64,000 nucleotides of DNA from Acetobacteraceae bacterium (lineage in GTDB: Bacteria; Pseudomonadota; Alphaproteobacteria; Acetobacterales; Acetobacteraceae). The first letter of the stretch is position 1, and each line of letters starts with the position of its first letter. This document shows, one piece after another, positions 62,880-64,000 of the stretch. Where the stretch lies: contig JAIYDS010000118.1 in NCBI GenBank assembly GCA_027487385.1, positions 33,465-97,464 on the forward strand. Direction: 5' to 3'. The notes under the pieces are model-generated. The model had not been told where the DNA came from, searched no databases, and worked only from the letters and a program-made list of their open reading frames with translations. The position numbers were made by a program, and so were the translations under genes.

Positions 62880-63802
62880 GCCGCCTTCTCCTCGCGTCCG
62901 AAGCCCGAGACGCGCACATAGATGATGGTGCCCACCAGCAGCAGGCCGATCATGACGACACCCGTCGCCGCCGCCACGCCCAGGCGCAGATTGGCCATGC
63001 CCTCCTCGAAGGCATAGACGGCGAGGTTGAAGGTGGAGGTGCCCGGGCCGCCCCGCGTCAACAGGTAGATTTCCTCGAACTTGTTGAAGGTCCAGATGGT
63101 ACGGAAGACGATCACCACCACCAGCACCTCCTTCAGCATGGGGAGCGTGATGTCCATGAAGCGCCGCCAGGCGCCCGCCCCATCCACCTTGGCCGCGTCA
63201 TAGAGCTCGGTCGGGATGGTCTGCAGCCGGGCCAGCACACAGATGACGACGAAGGGCGTGTATTTCCACACATTCAGCAGAATGGCGGAGAGCATTGCCA
63301 TGTCCGGCGTGGAGAGCCAGGCGATATTCTCCGAGATGATGCCCGCGCTCAGCAGCGCGTGGTTCACGATGCCGATCTCGGAGTTGAAGATCCAGCGCCA
63401 GTTCAGCGCGATGACGACCGTGGGCACGATATAGGGAAACAGCAGCAGTCCGCGAAAGACGGCCATGCCGGGCAGCGTCAGGTTCAGCAGCAGCGCGAGG
63501 GCCACGCCGAGCACGGTCTGGAACAGGATGGACCATCCGGTCCAGACCAGCGCCTGGCGGAAGCTGTCCCAGAACAGCGGGTCCTCGAAGATGCGCTCGA
63601 AATTCTCCAGGCCCACCCAGTAGATGTCGTCCGGGCGGAGCGGGTTGTAGGCGTAGAAGGCCATCCGCACCGCCTCGACGACGGGCCACACCATGAACAG
63701 CGCGGCCGTGACGATGAAGGGCAGCATGAACAGGATCCCGACCTGGCGGTCGGAGAGGGTGAAGCGGCGCCTTTCGGGCGCCGCGGGCCGGGCTCCTGCC
63801 AT
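62876..63802 (-). CDS. Sugar ABC transporter permease (MalF/UgpA-type)
   Basis: CUT1-family permease, 308 aa, with six helices. The EAA coupling motif is in ELYDAAKVDGAGAWRRFMDI, and YLLTRGGPGTSTFNLAVYAF is typical of the family. It starts three bases after the stop of the binding-protein gene that runs off the window. Confidence 0.92.
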   Translation of the reverse strand: MAGARPAAPERRRFTLSDRQVGILFMLPFIVTAALFMVWPVVEAVRMAFYAYNPLRPDDIYWVGLENFERIFEDPLFWDSFRQALVWTGWSILFQTVLGVALALLLNLTLPGMAVFRGLLLFPYIVPTVVIALNWRWIFNSEIGIVNHALLSAGIISENIAWLSTPDMAMLSAILLNVWKYTPFVVICVLARLQTIPTELYDAAKVDGAGAWRRFMDITLPMLKEVLVVVIVFRTIWTFNKFEEIYLLTRGGPGTSTFNLAVYAFEEGMANLRLGVAAATGVVMIGLLLVGTIIYVRVSGFGREEKAA

Positions 63803-63805
63803 GCG

Positions 63806-64000
63806 TCAGCGCGCGAGCATGCGGGCGTTGTCGCGGCGGATGCCCTCGAACTGGCGATGGCCCCATTCGACGGCGGCCTTGGGCGTCTCGTTGTTCAGCA
63901 GCATGCGCTGCACCGCCTGCGCCCAGACGCTGCGGCCATGCGCCACGCCCGCCAGCGGATTCACGCCGCGCTTCTGCTCCAGGCCCGTGTTGCAGGCATG
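63806..64000 (-). CDS. Sugar-type solute-binding protein, C-terminal end only
   Basis: Only the last 64 codons lie in the window, so the ORF track misses it. They read without a stop to the right edge and end in GHRQFEGIRRDNARMLAR. Position directly before two CUT1 permeases and an ATPase makes it the cognate family-1 extracellular binding protein; the visible fragment alone is too short for a firm assignment. Upstream parts and signal peptide are outside the window. Confidence 0.7.
   Translation of the reverse strand, partial: HACNTGLEQKRGVNPLAGVAHGRSVWAQAVQRMLLNNETPKAAVEWGHRQFEGIRRDNARMLAR

Overview
The window is a GC-rich alphaproteobacterial chromosome segment. Strong G/C third-position bias, many Bug-type solute receptors and a catabolic gene style suggest an Acetobacteraceae member close to Roseomonas; this is inference from style, since no rRNA or other phylogenetic marker is present. 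I saw no tRNA, rRNA or CRISPR array.

Layout. (1) 1-2624: start of a large ELWxxDGT-repeat protein running off the left edge, missed by the ORF track. (2) 3.4-11.8 kb: a complete minus-strand Kdp potassium pump operon (a 27-aa micropeptide, kdpF, kdpA, kdpB, kdpC, two small membrane proteins, kdpD, kdpE). (3) 12.8-19.8 kb: two Bug receptors, a TauD-type dioxygenase, an unknown 134-aa protein and a sulfate ABC transporter (frameshifted binding protein, cysT, cysW, cysA), apparently a sulfur scavenging block. (4) 20.4-24.4 kb: Bug receptor, aldo/keto reductase, luciferase-like oxidoreductase, Bug receptor. (5) 24.4-27.5 kb: a DHA2 efflux pump divergent from a MarR regulator and an HlyD/EmrA adaptor. 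(6) 28.3-32.5 kb: a second TauD-type dioxygenase divergent from an SDR, an orphan peptide-type binding protein and another SDR. (7) 32.6-36.6 kb: two polysaccharide-deacetylase-fold proteins, an amidase and a TetR regulator. (8) 36.6-45.9 kb: a CoA-ligase/LivJ operon, a duplicated HxlR regulator and a molybdenum hydroxylase operon (M, S, a metallo-beta-lactamase hydrolase, L, an atypical SDR). (9) 46.2-54.8 kb: a complete Dpp/Opp-type transporter with a flavoprotein and an SDR, convergent with a pair of carboxymuconolactone-decarboxylase-fold proteins. (10) 55.3-60.6 kb: iron-type alcohol dehydrogenase, leuC, leuD, leuB and a Bug receptor. (11) 60.9-64 kb: a MalK/MalG/MalF-type sugar transporter whose binding protein runs off the right edge.

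Most modules pair a periplasmic receptor or transporter with a few oxidoreductases, as expected of an oligotroph that scavenges diverse organic acids, sulfonates and peptides. Decayed insertion-sequence fragments (IS3-, IS256-, IS5- and again IS3-like) and a scrap of a type I methylase lie at several module boundaries, suggesting block-wise assembly.

The most interesting signals are: a 14-nt-period direct-repeat motif shared by the LivJ/CoA-ligase and molybdenum hydroxylase promoters around a tandem-domain HxlR regulator; micropeptides and coupled small membrane proteins inside the kdp operon; two independent single-C insertions in the sulfate-binding-protein gene; an SDR lacking its catalytic Tyr and Lys; and a lactonase-like hydrolase embedded in the hydroxylase operon.
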